Positions 1 through 8,633 are shown, numbered from the stretch's first letter. The stretch: DNA of 11,014 bases from Candidatus Zhuqueibacterota bacterium (GCA_022706175.1 JAKJDB010000042.1:1-11014); one strand, 5' to 3'. Notes: generated by a model not told the origin, from the letters alone. A program made the numbers and translations.

Positions 1-479
1 GTTTCATAGCCCGGCAAGGCGCCACCCAGATAGGAGAGCCAGTACCGGTCATCATACGTTTGCAGGCGCCATTCGCCCTGCCAGTGATAATCGATCAATG
101 CCAAGCCTGCTGCCGCCTGTTCCGCATCCCAGCCGGCGCCGCTGCGCTGCAGAATAGGCCCCTTGGCTGTCCAGTGCAGCAGGTCCTCGCTCTCCGCCAG
201 TCGAGTCTCATAACCACGGCCGTCAAAAGCGATATAGATCATAAACCAGCGGTCCTGATGACGAAAGACATTGGGACAATCGATCATCTCTTCAGCGCTG
301 CCGCGCAGCACGATGCCGTATTTATACGGCGTTTTGACCATTTCATAGATTTCCGCCATGCGGCGGCCATTCACGGTCATGCCGTCTCCTTTGGCTGGAA
401 TGATTCGACGCATATGAGTCTCCTGTCTGCAGGCGGAAAGCAGCAACAGCGCAGCGAGCACCACCATCCGGCCGGTCAT
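1..479 (-). CDS. GH43/GH130-type beta-propeller glycosidase-like lipoprotein (partial, 3' end beyond window)
   Basis: Seen: 159 codons are readable before the window ends. Residues 1-17 form a lipoprotein signal: Arg4, a hydrophobic run, then LLSAC with the lipidated Cys at 17. The visible mature part has blade motifs typical of five-bladed propeller glycosidases: IDCPNVF (66-72, Asp67 a possible catalytic or pivot acid), RWFMIYIAFDG (78-88), TRLAESEDLLHW (92-103) and RYWLSYLGG (145-153). Family knowledge: such proteins act on glycosidic bonds outside the cytoplasm, often on plant or host glycans. The substrate cannot be told from this fragment. Its ATG overlaps the esterase stop by one base (TGATG), so translation is probably coupled. 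Odd: an internal ATG at 413 (residue 23) has a better Shine-Dalgarno (AGGAG, 6 nt upstream), but using it would remove the lipobox, so I prefer 479. It could also be a catalytically inactive propeller protein. Confidence 0.7.
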   Translation of the reverse strand, partial: MTGRMVVLAALLLLSACRQETHMRRIIPAKGDGMTVNGRRMAEIYEMVKTPYKYGIVLRGSAEEMIDCPNVFRHQDRWFMIYIAFDGRGYETRLAESEDLLHWTAKGPILQRSGAGWDAEQAAAGLALIDYHWQGEWRLQTYDDRYWLSYLGGALPGYE

Positions 480-2236
480 CACTCTGGCCAATCATCTGAG
501 CGAAAAGAAGAGGCGGGAAGGCCCTCTTTATTGAACAGAGAGGCATCAGCGGTGTTGCTCCATGCGTAGCGTACGGCAACCGGCTGCTTTACCTTCACGG
601 CCTTAACGATGACCTGATTCTTGCTCAGGCTTGCCTGAGCCGGGTAGAAGCGATGGTCTGCACCGGCGATTTCGAAATGGTGCAGACCGGAAGGGCCTGC
701 CGCCAGTCCTGTGCCGCAATGATCAAAGTAGACTTTGATCTGATCCCCCTGGATTCGGATGCGTTGATAGAGAGGGCCGGAATACGTCACTTTTTTCTTA
801 TAGTCTTTGGCTAAAGCCCACAGGGCCAACCTTTTTCCAACGTCCAGCTTGTTGCCTGGATGGATATTTTGCGGATGACCGATATCCAGGGTGACCGCCA
901 TGCCGCTGTTCGGCACATCCAGACATTGCCTCTGCACGTCCCGCAGTTCCTGCGACCGGGTTGCGTCACCATATTCCCATGGAGCGATCTGGACATAGTA
1001 GAAGGGAAAATCGCCCTGGCCCCAGTCCTGGCGCCAGTTTCGGATCATCAATGGAAAGAGGTTGCGATATTGGCGTGGATTGCCGGTGTTGGCTTCGCCC
1101 TGATACCAGATGGCGCCTTTGATGGCATAGGGGATCAACGGCGCGATCATGGCATTGTATAAAAAGGTCGACGTATAAGGCGAGATTTGCACTGGAACCT
1201 TGGGATGGGTTTGAAAGGTATTGCCGGTCAGAGGAAATACATAAAAAATCCCGCTGCGGAATTCAGCCACTGTCAGATACTTCCATTCGCCGGCCAGACT
1301 GAGCGATTTGGCCGGCGCTGACGGCAGGTACAGCCGCAATTGCTCGGGTTTGCCGAAAATACCGCCGCCGCCCAAATTGTCTACACAGCGGACTGCGATG
1401 ACGTTTTGTCCCTTTCGCAACAGAGAGGCGGGAATAGTATACGTGCGTGGGGTCTGCCAGAAACCCACCTTTTCATGACTGCCCACCAGCTCGCCGTTGA
1501 AAAAAGTGCGATCCATGTCATCGATGGGGCCGAGTTCCAGTACTGCGTCCTCGCCGGTCCATTCGGCTGGAATATCGATGGTCTTGCGGAACCAGACTGC
1601 GCCGTCGAATTCACCCAATTCGGTCTGTTCCCAGTAAACCGGAAGGTTCATGGTCCGCCACTCGCTGTCGGAAAAGTCCGGTCGGCAGCACGCTGCATCG
1701 TTAAAATCCAGATTCAACCAGCGGGTCTCCTCGGTGCGATCCGACACATTCAGCGTGGGGAATTGCGTCAGCCATTGCTGATAGCGCTCGATCGTGCCTC
1801 TGCTTTGTTCGATTTTTTCGACTATAGGTTTGAAATCGGGCATGGTCTGGAGAAATTCAGCGCTGGTCCAGGATTGTGCCGGTGTGCCGCCCCAGCTGGA
1901 GTGAATCAGTCCGATGGGAATATTCAGTTTTTCGTTCAGCGTGCGGCCGAAGAAAAAGGCGGTGGCGCTGAAAGTTGCGGCCGTCTCAGGAGTGCATGGC
2001 GACCATGTACCGGAGCAGTCGCTGAGCGGTACATCAGAGACCGCGTGGGCTACGGTGAACAACCGGATCATCGGCAGATGGGCGTTTCGAATCGCCTGCT
2101 CAGAGCCTTCGATCAGGTCATGGGGCGGCCATCCCATGAGCGGCATCTCCATGTTGGACTGGCCTGAACAGAGCCAGACCTCGCCGATCAGTACGTCGGA
2201 AAAAACTTTTTCTTCCTGGATAGGGCCCTCCGGCAT
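479..2236 (-). CDS. Sialate O-acetylesterase, main catalytic ORF of a frameshifted gene
   Basis: This 585-residue ORF holds nearly all of an SGNH-type sialate O-acetylesterase, which removes O-acetyl groups from sialic acids and related acetylated sugars. Seen: DVLIGEVWLCSGQSNMEM (14-31) with the nucleophile Ser27 in GQSNM, SSWGGT (113-118), IWYQGEAN (376-383), and DIGHPQNIHP (451-460) with the presumed catalytic His459. A beta-sandwich segment of the glycoside-hydrolase sugar-binding type is inserted at about 190-300, as is usual in this family. The ATG at 2236 is not the true start: it lies inside the conserved GGPY region, has no signal peptide, and follows an out-of-frame N-terminal portion encoded at 2477-2220. 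All catalytic motifs are intact, so the gene was recently functional, still functional through recoding, or only looks broken because of a sequence error. It lies 40 nt after the MFS gene and overlaps the propeller-lipoprotein gene by 1 nt. Confidence 0.88.
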   Translation of the reverse strand: MPEGPIQEEKVFSDVLIGEVWLCSGQSNMEMPLMGWPPHDLIEGSEQAIRNAHLPMIRLFTVAHAVSDVPLSDCSGTWSPCTPETAATFSATAFFFGRTLNEKLNIPIGLIHSSWGGTPAQSWTSAEFLQTMPDFKPIVEKIEQSRGTIERYQQWLTQFPTLNVSDRTEETRWLNLDFNDAACCRPDFSDSEWRTMNLPVYWEQTELGEFDGAVWFRKTIDIPAEWTGEDAVLELGPIDDMDRTFFNGELVGSHEKVGFWQTPRTYTIPASLLRKGQNVIAVRCVDNLGGGGIFGKPEQLRLYLPSAPAKSLSLAGEWKYLTVAEFRSGIFYVFPLTGNTFQTHPKVPVQISPYTSTFLYNAMIAPLIPYAIKGAIWYQGEANTGNPRQYRNLFPLMIRNWRQDWGQGDFPFYYVQIAPWEYGDATRSQELRDVQRQCLDVPNSGMAVTLDIGHPQNIHPGNKLDVGKRLALWALAKDYKKKVTYSGPLYQRIRIQGDQIKVYFDHCGTGLAAGPSGLHHFEIAGADHRFYPAQASLSKNQVIVKAVKVKQPVAVRYAWSNTADASLFNKEGLPASSFRSDDWPE

Positions 2237-2477
2237 GAGGGGTCGGCAACCGTAAAAGCCATCGGCCCTGTGGATCGGCCTGCGTCTGGAGGAATTTTCC
2301 CCAATCCGCGGACACCGTCACCTGTTCACCGGGCGCTGCCAGACCCCAGAAGGAGGCTGCGCATTTTTGTTGAAGAACCATGTGATCGGAAAAAATGGCA
2401 GGCAGGGTTAAAGCGTTGCTCTGTGTCATCATCAGCAGGATACCTGTCAGTGCGATTTGAAGAACGGCTGTGCGCAT
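2118..2477 (-). pseudogene. N-terminal fragment of the same sialate O-acetylesterase, out of frame with 479..2236
   Basis: From ATG 2477 the frame encodes a signal peptide (about residues 1-22, hydrophobic core LQIALTGILLMM, likely cleavage near SNA|LT). It is followed by the family N-terminus: LPAIFSDHMVLQQ, WGLAAPGEQVTV and GRWLLRLPTPHAGGPY. Homology stops at the TAT codon 2222-2220. The frame then continues as unrelated sequence until a stop at 2118. The start is well supported: GGGAGG lies 4 nt upstream (2482-2487). This is the true 5' end of the esterase. The downstream catalytic frame is offset by +1, so the join needs one base removed or two (modulo 3) added. The region between GGPY and DVLIGEVW is about 6 residues shorter than is usual in the family, which points to a small deletion of about 20 nt rather than a single-base slip. 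Confidence 0.85.
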
Positions 2478-2517
2478 AATGCCTCCCGTATAAAGCCGGC
2501 GGCGTATCGACCGGCGA

Positions 2518-3915
2518 TCATTTTTTGATGTTCGGCAGTTCAAGACCATACCCTTTTTTCTTATCCTCCTGTTTGAGCAAAAGGGCGAAGACCAGCGAGG
2601 TGATCCCGATGATCATAAACAGGATCATCGGCAGAGTATAGTTGTAGGTGGTCACCTGGCTGCCGTCCACTACAACGCTGCCCGTGACGCAGTAGCGGTC
2701 CAGTACCCAGCCCATCAGGGCAGGGACCAGCATCAGTGCGATGGCGTTTTGCAGCCAAAAAATGAGTGCAAAGGCGGTGCCCAGTTGCTTTTCCGGGATG
2801 ATCTTTGCCACGGACGGCCACATGGCCGATGGCACCAGGCTGAAGCCGATGCCCAGCACGATCATCAGCAGGATGGCAATGGACCAGTGGTTCAACAGCG
2901 GCACGGCGAAAAGCAGATGCACCAGGATGATCAGCAACGAACCGATGATCATGATGCTGGCCCCTTTGCCTTTGCGGTCATAGAGGTTGCCGAAGAAAGG
3001 CGTCAGCAAGATCGTGCCGAACGGCAACAGGCCCGGAATCGCGCCCGCCCAGTTTTCCGCCACTCCGAATTTATTGATCATGAAATAGGTCGCGTATTTC
3101 AGAAAAGGAAATACCGCGGAGTAGAAAAGCGCGCACAGAATGCTGATGTACCACCAGCCGCGGTTGCGCAGAATGCTGAGGATGTCCCGCAGATGGAACT
3201 CGTCCTCGCTGGATCGGCTCTCTTTTCTGTTCAGCTGGGCGAGGGATGCATCCAGTTTTTTATCCTTGAAAGTGTAAAAGACAAAGGCGAGCAGACCGAA
3301 GCAGAGCATGACCAGGCAGATGAACACCGGCGTGGCCGGACTCTTGCTGGCGATGGCAATGGGCAGAGCGGTGGAAAGCGCCAGGGCCGTGCCCAGACGC
3401 GCCAGAGCCAACTGCAGTCCCATGGCCAGCGCCAATTCATGGCCTTTGAACCATTTGACGATGATCTTGGACACCGTGATGCCTGCTATTTCTACGCCGA
3501 CGCCGAAAATGGCGTATCCCAGTGCCGCCGTCCAAACCTGTGCTGGAAAGGTCCACAGAAGGATATGCCAGGTGGATCCATCGAGACTGCGGGTGGTGAT
3601 CGCCCAATAGTTCACCGCCGTGCCGGCCAACATGATGCAGGCGGCGATCAGGCCGGAAAAGCGAACACCCATCTTGTCCAGAATGATTCCGCCCAGGATC
3701 AGGAAGAATAAAAAGACGTTGAACCAGCCATAAGCGCCTGTGTACCAGCCGTACTCGGTGCCGCTCCAGCCCAGGTGTTTTTCCAAAATCCCCTGGAGCG
3801 GGGCCATCGCATCGGCAAACAGATAGCCGGCAAACATGGTAAAGGACACGATCAGGAGCGCGATCCATCTGGCGGTTTTCGAATCGCTCAATAGTTTTGC
3901 GTTGGTTTCGTTCAT
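2518..3915 (-). CDS. Major facilitator superfamily transporter, MFSD1-like
   Basis: A 465-residue inner-membrane protein with about 12 hydrophobic segments in a 6+6 arrangement. They are separated by a charged central loop (about 230-260, KDKKLDASLAQLNRKES). Seen: MFS motif A-like loops GGIILDKMGVRFSG (between TM2 and TM3) and FGNLYDRKGKG (second half), plus SAMWPSVAKIIPEKQLGTA after TM10. That last motif and NVFLFFLILGG recall, from memory, the MFSD1 branch of the superfamily, whose animal member exports dipeptides from lysosomes. A peptide substrate would suit the adjacent exported peptidase, while a sugar substrate would suit the esterase on the other side. The substrate is therefore unproven. 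Start: ATG 3915, preceded by a purine-rich but weak ribosome site. An in-frame TTG at 3972 would add 19 polar residues and is less likely. The gene lies 84 nt after the M16 gene and 40 nt before the esterase. Confidence 0.85.
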   Translation of the reverse strand: MNETNAKLLSDSKTARWIALLIVSFTMFAGYLFADAMAPLQGILEKHLGWSGTEYGWYTGAYGWFNVFLFFLILGGIILDKMGVRFSGLIAACIMLAGTAVNYWAITTRSLDGSTWHILLWTFPAQVWTAALGYAIFGVGVEIAGITVSKIIVKWFKGHELALAMGLQLALARLGTALALSTALPIAIASKSPATPVFICLVMLCFGLLAFVFYTFKDKKLDASLAQLNRKESRSSEDEFHLRDILSILRNRGWWYISILCALFYSAVFPFLKYATYFMINKFGVAENWAGAIPGLLPFGTILLTPFFGNLYDRKGKGASIMIIGSLLIILVHLLFAVPLLNHWSIAILLMIVLGIGFSLVPSAMWPSVAKIIPEKQLGTAFALIFWLQNAIALMLVPALMGWVLDRYCVTGSVVVDGSQVTTYNYTLPMILFMIIGITSLVFALLLKQEDKKKGYGLELPNIKK

Positions 3916-3999
3916 AGAATTATCTTTCTTTTCGCGGTCAGCAGAGAAAACCGTTTTTGCTGTTTCCCTCAACCAGGTGAATGGTGTGCTGGGCCATAA

Positions 4000-6747
4000 T
4001 CAATGAAACGGCTGGGGGACGATGGCGCCGTCGCCGTCCAGATAGTTGATCTCATAGCCCAGTTCTTTTAACGGGTCTTGAATTTTTTTGCGGTCGCCCA
4101 CCACCACCCAAATCAGGTTCTGCGGGGTGAGCACTTTGGTCGCTGCTGTGGCGATGTCTTTCAGGGTGACTGATCTCACCCGGTCGCCATAGGTTTCATA
4201 GTAGAAATCCGGCAATCCATAGGTCACTATTTCGCCAATGGAATTGGTCACAGCGTTCATCGTTTCCCAACGGCCGGACAATCCCTGGACGCGATTCAGC
4301 TGCACGGCGTGCAATTCCTCTGCGGTCGCCGGTTTGGCGCCCAGCAGGCCTTGCAGCTCTTGCGAGATCTCTTGCACCGTCTCTTTGGTCTTGTCCGATT
4401 GCACCGAGGTATAGGCCAGGAAGAGTCTTTGTCCTTTGGCGTTCATGATCAGCGAACGGGCGCCGTAGGACCAGTGCTTGTCCTCACGGATGTTCATGTT
4501 GAGGCGCGAGGTGAATGTGCCGCCGAGGATCAGGTTCATGGTCTCCATGGCGATGTCATCTGGATCGGATTTCGGCGGCGCCAGCTTGGCGCCGAGCACC
4601 ATGGACTGCCGGCTGCCGGGTTTGTCCACGAGGTAGACGATGGCACGGTCTGCCGGCTGCACGCGATCAAGGTTCTTTTTCGGCACTGGCGCGGATTGCC
4701 AGCCCTTGAAATAACTCTCCACTAAAGGCTTTACTTCGGCCATACGAATATCGCCCACCACGATCAAGGTTGCGTTGTTCGGTCGCACCCAGGTCTGATG
4801 AAAGTGAATCAGATCCTGCCGAGTGATGCTGTTTACCGAGGCTTCGCTTCCGGAGCCGGTCAAAGGATGGCCATAGGCGTGAGACCGGCCGTAGAGAAGA
4901 CCGGGCAACACTCGATAGGCCATGGTGAGGGGAGAGGCTTTTTCCTGCTCGATCTCTGCCAACTGCTGTTTTTGCAGCCGGGAATATTCCGTTTCAGGAA
5001 AAGTCGGATTTAAAATTACATCGCTGAAAATCTCCAACGATTTTTCCATGTTGGCTTTGAGGGTGTTCAACGAGATGGAGGACATGTCCAATCCTGAGCC
5101 GGTTCTGAGGTACGCGCCCAGGTCATCCAGCTCCTCACTGATCTGCAGTGCATGGCGTTTGGCCGTGCCCTCATCGATCACGCTCATGGCCAGTTTGCTG
5201 GTCCCGGGTTTGGCAAATTGATCGGCGGCATAGCCGGCATCGATGAGCAGATTGAACTGCACCACCGGGATGGAGGGGCGTTCAGCCAGAAGCACGGCCA
5301 GTCCGTTGCTCAAGGTGGTGCGTTGCAGGTCGGGAAATTTCGCCTTTGGCGGGGCCAGAGCCTCAGGTACCCGGCTGCGATCCGCACCGCCGGCGGCTGT
5401 TTCGTATTTTTCGAACGGTTTCACCTCCAGAACATAGACGCCGTCGCTGAGCCAGGTTTTCGCCGCCTGCCAGACCTGTTCCACGCTGGCTTGCTGCACG
5501 GTCTTGAGTATGCTCTTATAGAACGCAGGGTCGCCGGCATAAACCTCATTGCTGGCCAGGATATCGGATTTGCCGCCAAAGCCGCCGATGCGTTCGATGC
5601 CGCGGACAAAGCCGGCGAGGTACTGCGTTTTAACCCGTTCCAGTTCTTTGGTGTCCGGGCCTTTTTGCAGGAACGTGGCCAGTTCCTCATCCAGGGCCTG
5701 TTCGACCCGGCCCAACTCCACACCGGGCTTGGCTGAGGCATCGAGATAAAATTGTCCGGCGATCTCGCGTTTATCGATGGCAGCGTGAACCTGGGTGGCG
5801 ATTTGATCCAAATACACCAGTCGGCGGTAGAGCCGGCTGGTTTTTCCTGAAGCCAGAATGTCGCCGGCGAGATCGAGATAGACCAGGTCTCTGGAGGTCC
5901 ACTCGGGCACATTCCACACTTTAAACATTCGTGCTTGGGGCACGCGGTCCTTCATCACTTGCCTTTGAACGCCCGTACGTTTTGCCGGCCAGGAGGTGAA
6001 TGCCGCCACAGGCGGGCCTGAGGGAATGTCGCCAAAGTATTTTTCCACCTGGGCTTTGGCGGTCTGGGGATCGATATCGCCGGCCACTACCAACACAGCG
6101 TTGGCTGCGCCATAGTAGGACTGGAACCATTGCTGAACATCCTCCAGGGATGCAGCGGAAAGGTCCTCCATGGAACCGATCACCGTCCACGAGTACGGAT
6201 GGCCCTGCGGATACGTGGCTTTGGCGATGAACTCGTCGACCATGCCATAGGGTTCGTTTTCACCCTGGCGCTTTTCGTTCTGCACCACGCCGCGTTGTTC
6301 ATCCAATTTGGCCTGATCGATGGCGCCCAGCAACCAGCCCATGCGGTCCGATTCCATCCACAGGGCGACTTCCAGGGCCGAGGTCGGCACGTTTTGAAAA
6401 TAATTGGTGCGGTCGTTGTTGGTGGTCCCGTTCAGATCCGTGGCGCCTACTTTTTCCAGCACTTTGAAATAATCGGAATTGAAATGCTCGCTGCCGTTGA
6501 ACATGAGATGTTCAAAGAGGTGGGCAAAACCGGTGCGGCCGGGCTTTTCGTTTTTAGAGCCCACATGATACCAGATGTTGACCGCCACGATGGGGGCTTT
6601 ATGATCTTCGTGGACGATCAGCCTCAATCCGTTTTTGAGAACGAATTTGGTGAATGGTATTTCAATGTCGCTTTGCGCCCAGAGAGAAAGCACAAGACAG
6701 AAAAAGCTGATAGAGGCGATCGTGAACACGATCTGGGTACGCAGCAT
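4000..6747 (-). CDS. Exported M16 family zinc metallopeptidase, two-domain (pitrilysin/PqqL type)
   Basis: 915 residues. A signal peptide covers about 1-25 (hydrophobic TIASISFFCLVLSLW, likely cleavage near WA|QS), so the protein should act in the periplasm or outside. The N-terminal catalytic M16 half has the inverted zinc motif HLFEH (76-80) and a third ligand Glu158 in VVQNEKRQGENEPYG. NGTTNNDRTNYF lies between them. The second M16 half starts at about 471 (TTLSNGLAVLLAE) and has no HxxEH. It keeps the substrate-clamp signature GGTFTSRLNMNIRE followed by WSYGARS, as is normal for the inactive half. Family role: cleavage of peptides or unfolded proteins enclosed in the clamshell. Start: ATG 6747 has AAGGAG at 6753-6758 (5 nt spacing). 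The open frame continues upstream to 7017, but that stretch lies inside the symporter gene and is not protein-like. The gene begins 35 nt after the symporter stop. It is an odd partner for sugar genes and may supply peptides to the downstream MFS carrier. Confidence 0.93.
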   Translation of the reverse strand: MLRTQIVFTIASISFFCLVLSLWAQSDIEIPFTKFVLKNGLRLIVHEDHKAPIVAVNIWYHVGSKNEKPGRTGFAHLFEHLMFNGSEHFNSDYFKVLEKVGATDLNGTTNNDRTNYFQNVPTSALEVALWMESDRMGWLLGAIDQAKLDEQRGVVQNEKRQGENEPYGMVDEFIAKATYPQGHPYSWTVIGSMEDLSAASLEDVQQWFQSYYGAANAVLVVAGDIDPQTAKAQVEKYFGDIPSGPPVAAFTSWPAKRTGVQRQVMKDRVPQARMFKVWNVPEWTSRDLVYLDLAGDILASGKTSRLYRRLVYLDQIATQVHAAIDKREIAGQFYLDASAKPGVELGRVEQALDEELATFLQKGPDTKELERVKTQYLAGFVRGIERIGGFGGKSDILASNEVYAGDPAFYKSILKTVQQASVEQVWQAAKTWLSDGVYVLEVKPFEKYETAAGGADRSRVPEALAPPKAKFPDLQRTTLSNGLAVLLAERPSIPVVQFNLLIDAGYAADQFAKPGTSKLAMSVIDEGTAKRHALQISEELDDLGAYLRTGSGLDMSSISLNTLKANMEKSLEIFSDVILNPTFPETEYSRLQKQQLAEIEQEKASPLTMAYRVLPGLLYGRSHAYGHPLTGSGSEASVNSITRQDLIHFHQTWVRPNNATLIVVGDIRMAEVKPLVESYFKGWQSAPVPKKNLDRVQPADRAIVYLVDKPGSRQSMVLGAKLAPPKSDPDDIAMETMNLILGGTFTSRLNMNIREDKHWSYGARSLIMNAKGQRLFLAYTSVQSDKTKETVQEISQELQGLLGAKPATAEELHAVQLNRVQGLSGRWETMNAVTNSIGEIVTYGLPDFYYETYGDRVRSVTLKDIATAATKVLTPQNLIWVVVGDRKKIQDPLKELGYEINYLDGDGAIVPQPFH

Positions 6748-6782
6748 GACGTCTCCTTGCTGGTGATTTCGGAGAGAGCGGT

Positions 6783-8576
6783 TTAACGGCTGAGCGTTTC
6801 CCAGCCTTTGACGGACAAGTTGCGATAGATCCGGATAAAGGCCAAAGCAGCCAAAGCCAGAAAAAGCGCGCCCAGGGTCCATCGTCCGAAAATAAGATGG
6901 CCGACGCCGAACAGCGCCAGGTAGATCAACGCACAGCCGAGGATCCAATTGAGCAGATTGAAAAGGCCGTCCTTTTGCGGCGTGATGTCCCGGGCCTTTT
7001 CGGCGATCGGCCTCCACAGCCGGGCGGACGGCCGCACCCGGCGATAAAAGGCCGATAAAACCGCCTCCGGTTCCGGCCGGGTGAGCCAGGTCGTGACAAG
7101 CCAGATCGCCGTGGTGACCCCGGTGGTGATCAGCAAGCCGTAGGCGAACGGTTCGGCCTCATCGCCGTTGAGCTTGAAGACGAACTGCAGCACCAGAGAG
7201 GTGATGAAAGCGCCGAGCATGGCTGACACCTCGCTCCAGGCGTTGATGCGCCACCAGAACCAGCGCAGAATATAGACCAGTCCGGTGCCGGCGCCGAGCA
7301 TGATGAGGAACTTCCAGGCATTGGCGATAGAGTCCATGTAAAACGAAACGATCGCGGACAACAGCATCAGAATGACCGTGGTGATCTGGGAGACGGCGAC
7401 ATAGTGCTTTTCCGTCTGTTTTTTGATCAGAAAACGGCGATAGACATCGTTGACCAGGTAGGAGGCGCCCCAATTCAGCTGCGTGCCGATGGTGGACATG
7501 TAGGCGGCGGCAAAGGCAGCGACCATCAGTCCGCGCAGAGAGACCGGCAGGTCCAAAAGCATGATGCGGATATAGCCAGATTCCGGGTCTTGCATAAATG
7601 CCGGATCGTTGTGAAAGCGCACCAAGGCCACCAGAGCCACAAGAATCCACGGCCACGGCCGAATGGCAAAATGGGCGATGTTAAACCAGAAAGTGGCGAG
7701 GAGGGAGTGCTTTTCGTCTTTCGCTGAAAAGATGCGCTGAGCGACATAACCGCCGCCGCCCGGCTCTGCGCCGGGATACCAGGTGGCCCACCAGTTCACC
7801 GCTATGTAAACAAGAAAAGTGATCATGGGCATCCAGGCGGAGTTGAGATCCGGAGTGAAGGACATCACCGACCCCGTCGTTCCGCCGGCTGCGTTTCGCG
7901 CCGCATCGATCTGCGCCAGACCGGCCTTGAGGCCGCTCATGCCGCCCACCGCCTGCACGGCGAAAACCGCCAGAGCGATCACCATGCCCATCTTGAGGAC
8001 AAATTGGAACAGATCCATCACCAGCACGCCCCACAGGCCGGAAAGGGTGGAGATGGAAGCGGTCAGCGCCATGATGGCGAGGCAGATGACAATCGCATGG
8101 ATCTTGTCGACGTTCAGAATCAGAGTGAGAATCTTGATCATGGCCAGGTTCACCCAGCCGAGGATTATGAGGTTGACGGGCAGGCCGAGGTAGAGGGCGC
8201 GGAATCCGCGCAAAAAGGCCGCGGGTCTGCCGGCGTAACGGATCTCGGCGAATTCCACATCGGTCATCACGCCGGCGCGACGCCAGAGCTTGGCGTAAAA
8301 GAAAACCGTCAGCATGCCGCTGAACACCATGCACCACCAGATCCAGTTGCCGGCAATGCCGTTGCGGGCGACCAGCCCGGTCACCGCCAGCGGCGTGTCC
8401 GCGGCAAAGGTGGTGGCCACCATGGAGGTGCCGGCCAGCCACCAGGAAACCCGGCGACCGGAGATAAAATAATCGTTGACGCTTCCGGTCGCTCTCTTCC
8501 GGTAAAAAAGACCGATGGCCAGGTTAAAAAGGAAATAGGCGGCGATGATCGTCCAGTCGATCGCGGTCAGCGGCAT
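6783..8576 (-). CDS. Sodium:solute symporter (SSS/SLC5 family)
   Basis: A 597-residue inner-membrane protein with about 13-15 hydrophobic segments, the usual size for SSS carriers with extra C-terminal helices. Seen: the N-terminal family signature around NDYFISGRRVSWWLAGTSM (34-52) and TTFAADTPLAVTGLVARNG (55-73), WYPGAEPGGGGYVAQRIFSA (266-285), and AAAYMSTIGTQLNWGASY (356-373). The Ser361/Thr362 pair in the last one fits the Na2 sodium site of LeuT-fold symporters. Family role: sodium-driven uptake of sugars, sialic acids, amino acids or other small organics. No substrate-specific residue pattern could be read. The sialic-acid esterase and the glycosidase-like gene in the same operon suggest a sugar. 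It is the first gene of the minus-strand operon. Start: ATG 8576, with AAGGA about 10 nt upstream, a slightly long spacing. Confidence 0.92.
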   Translation of the reverse strand: MPLTAIDWTIIAAYFLFNLAIGLFYRKRATGSVNDYFISGRRVSWWLAGTSMVATTFAADTPLAVTGLVARNGIAGNWIWWCMVFSGMLTVFFYAKLWRRAGVMTDVEFAEIRYAGRPAAFLRGFRALYLGLPVNLIILGWVNLAMIKILTLILNVDKIHAIVICLAIMALTASISTLSGLWGVLVMDLFQFVLKMGMVIALAVFAVQAVGGMSGLKAGLAQIDAARNAAGGTTGSVMSFTPDLNSAWMPMITFLVYIAVNWWATWYPGAEPGGGGYVAQRIFSAKDEKHSLLATFWFNIAHFAIRPWPWILVALVALVRFHNDPAFMQDPESGYIRIMLLDLPVSLRGLMVAAFAAAYMSTIGTQLNWGASYLVNDVYRRFLIKKQTEKHYVAVSQITTVILMLLSAIVSFYMDSIANAWKFLIMLGAGTGLVYILRWFWWRINAWSEVSAMLGAFITSLVLQFVFKLNGDEAEPFAYGLLITTGVTTAIWLVTTWLTRPEPEAVLSAFYRRVRPSARLWRPIAEKARDITPQKDGLFNLLNWILGCALIYLALFGVGHLIFGRWTLGALFLALAALAFIRIYRNLSVKGWETLSR

Positions 8577-8633
8577 GGCTCATTTTTCCTTTGCGCAGAA
8601 CGTTAGCTAAACCTGCACTTGATTTAATCGTAA

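Noticed and set aside
1340..2167. 275-residue plus-strand open frame across the esterase
   Set aside because: Antisense shadow of an ORF with intact catalytic motifs. No ribosome site or family features.
2205..2225. Programmed -1 ribosomal frameshift on the A/T-rich run in the esterase
   Set aside because: The downstream frame is +1 relative to the upstream one, so a -1 slip does not restore it, and residues would still be missing relative to the family.
2749..3711. 320-residue plus-strand open frame across the MFS gene
   Set aside because: Antisense to clear transmembrane segments. Highly polar Gln/Asp/Arg/His-rich translation with no motif, typical of the complement of a membrane-protein gene.
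3916..3972. 19-residue N-terminal extension of the MFS gene from a TTG codon
   Set aside because: Rare start codon with a polar extension. ATG 3915 gives the usual short cytoplasmic N-terminus before TM1.
6748..7017. 90-residue N-terminal extension of the M16 peptidase frame
   Set aside because: It lies inside the symporter coding sequence, encodes no recognisable protein, and would bury the signal peptide. ATG 6747 has a strong Shine-Dalgarno.
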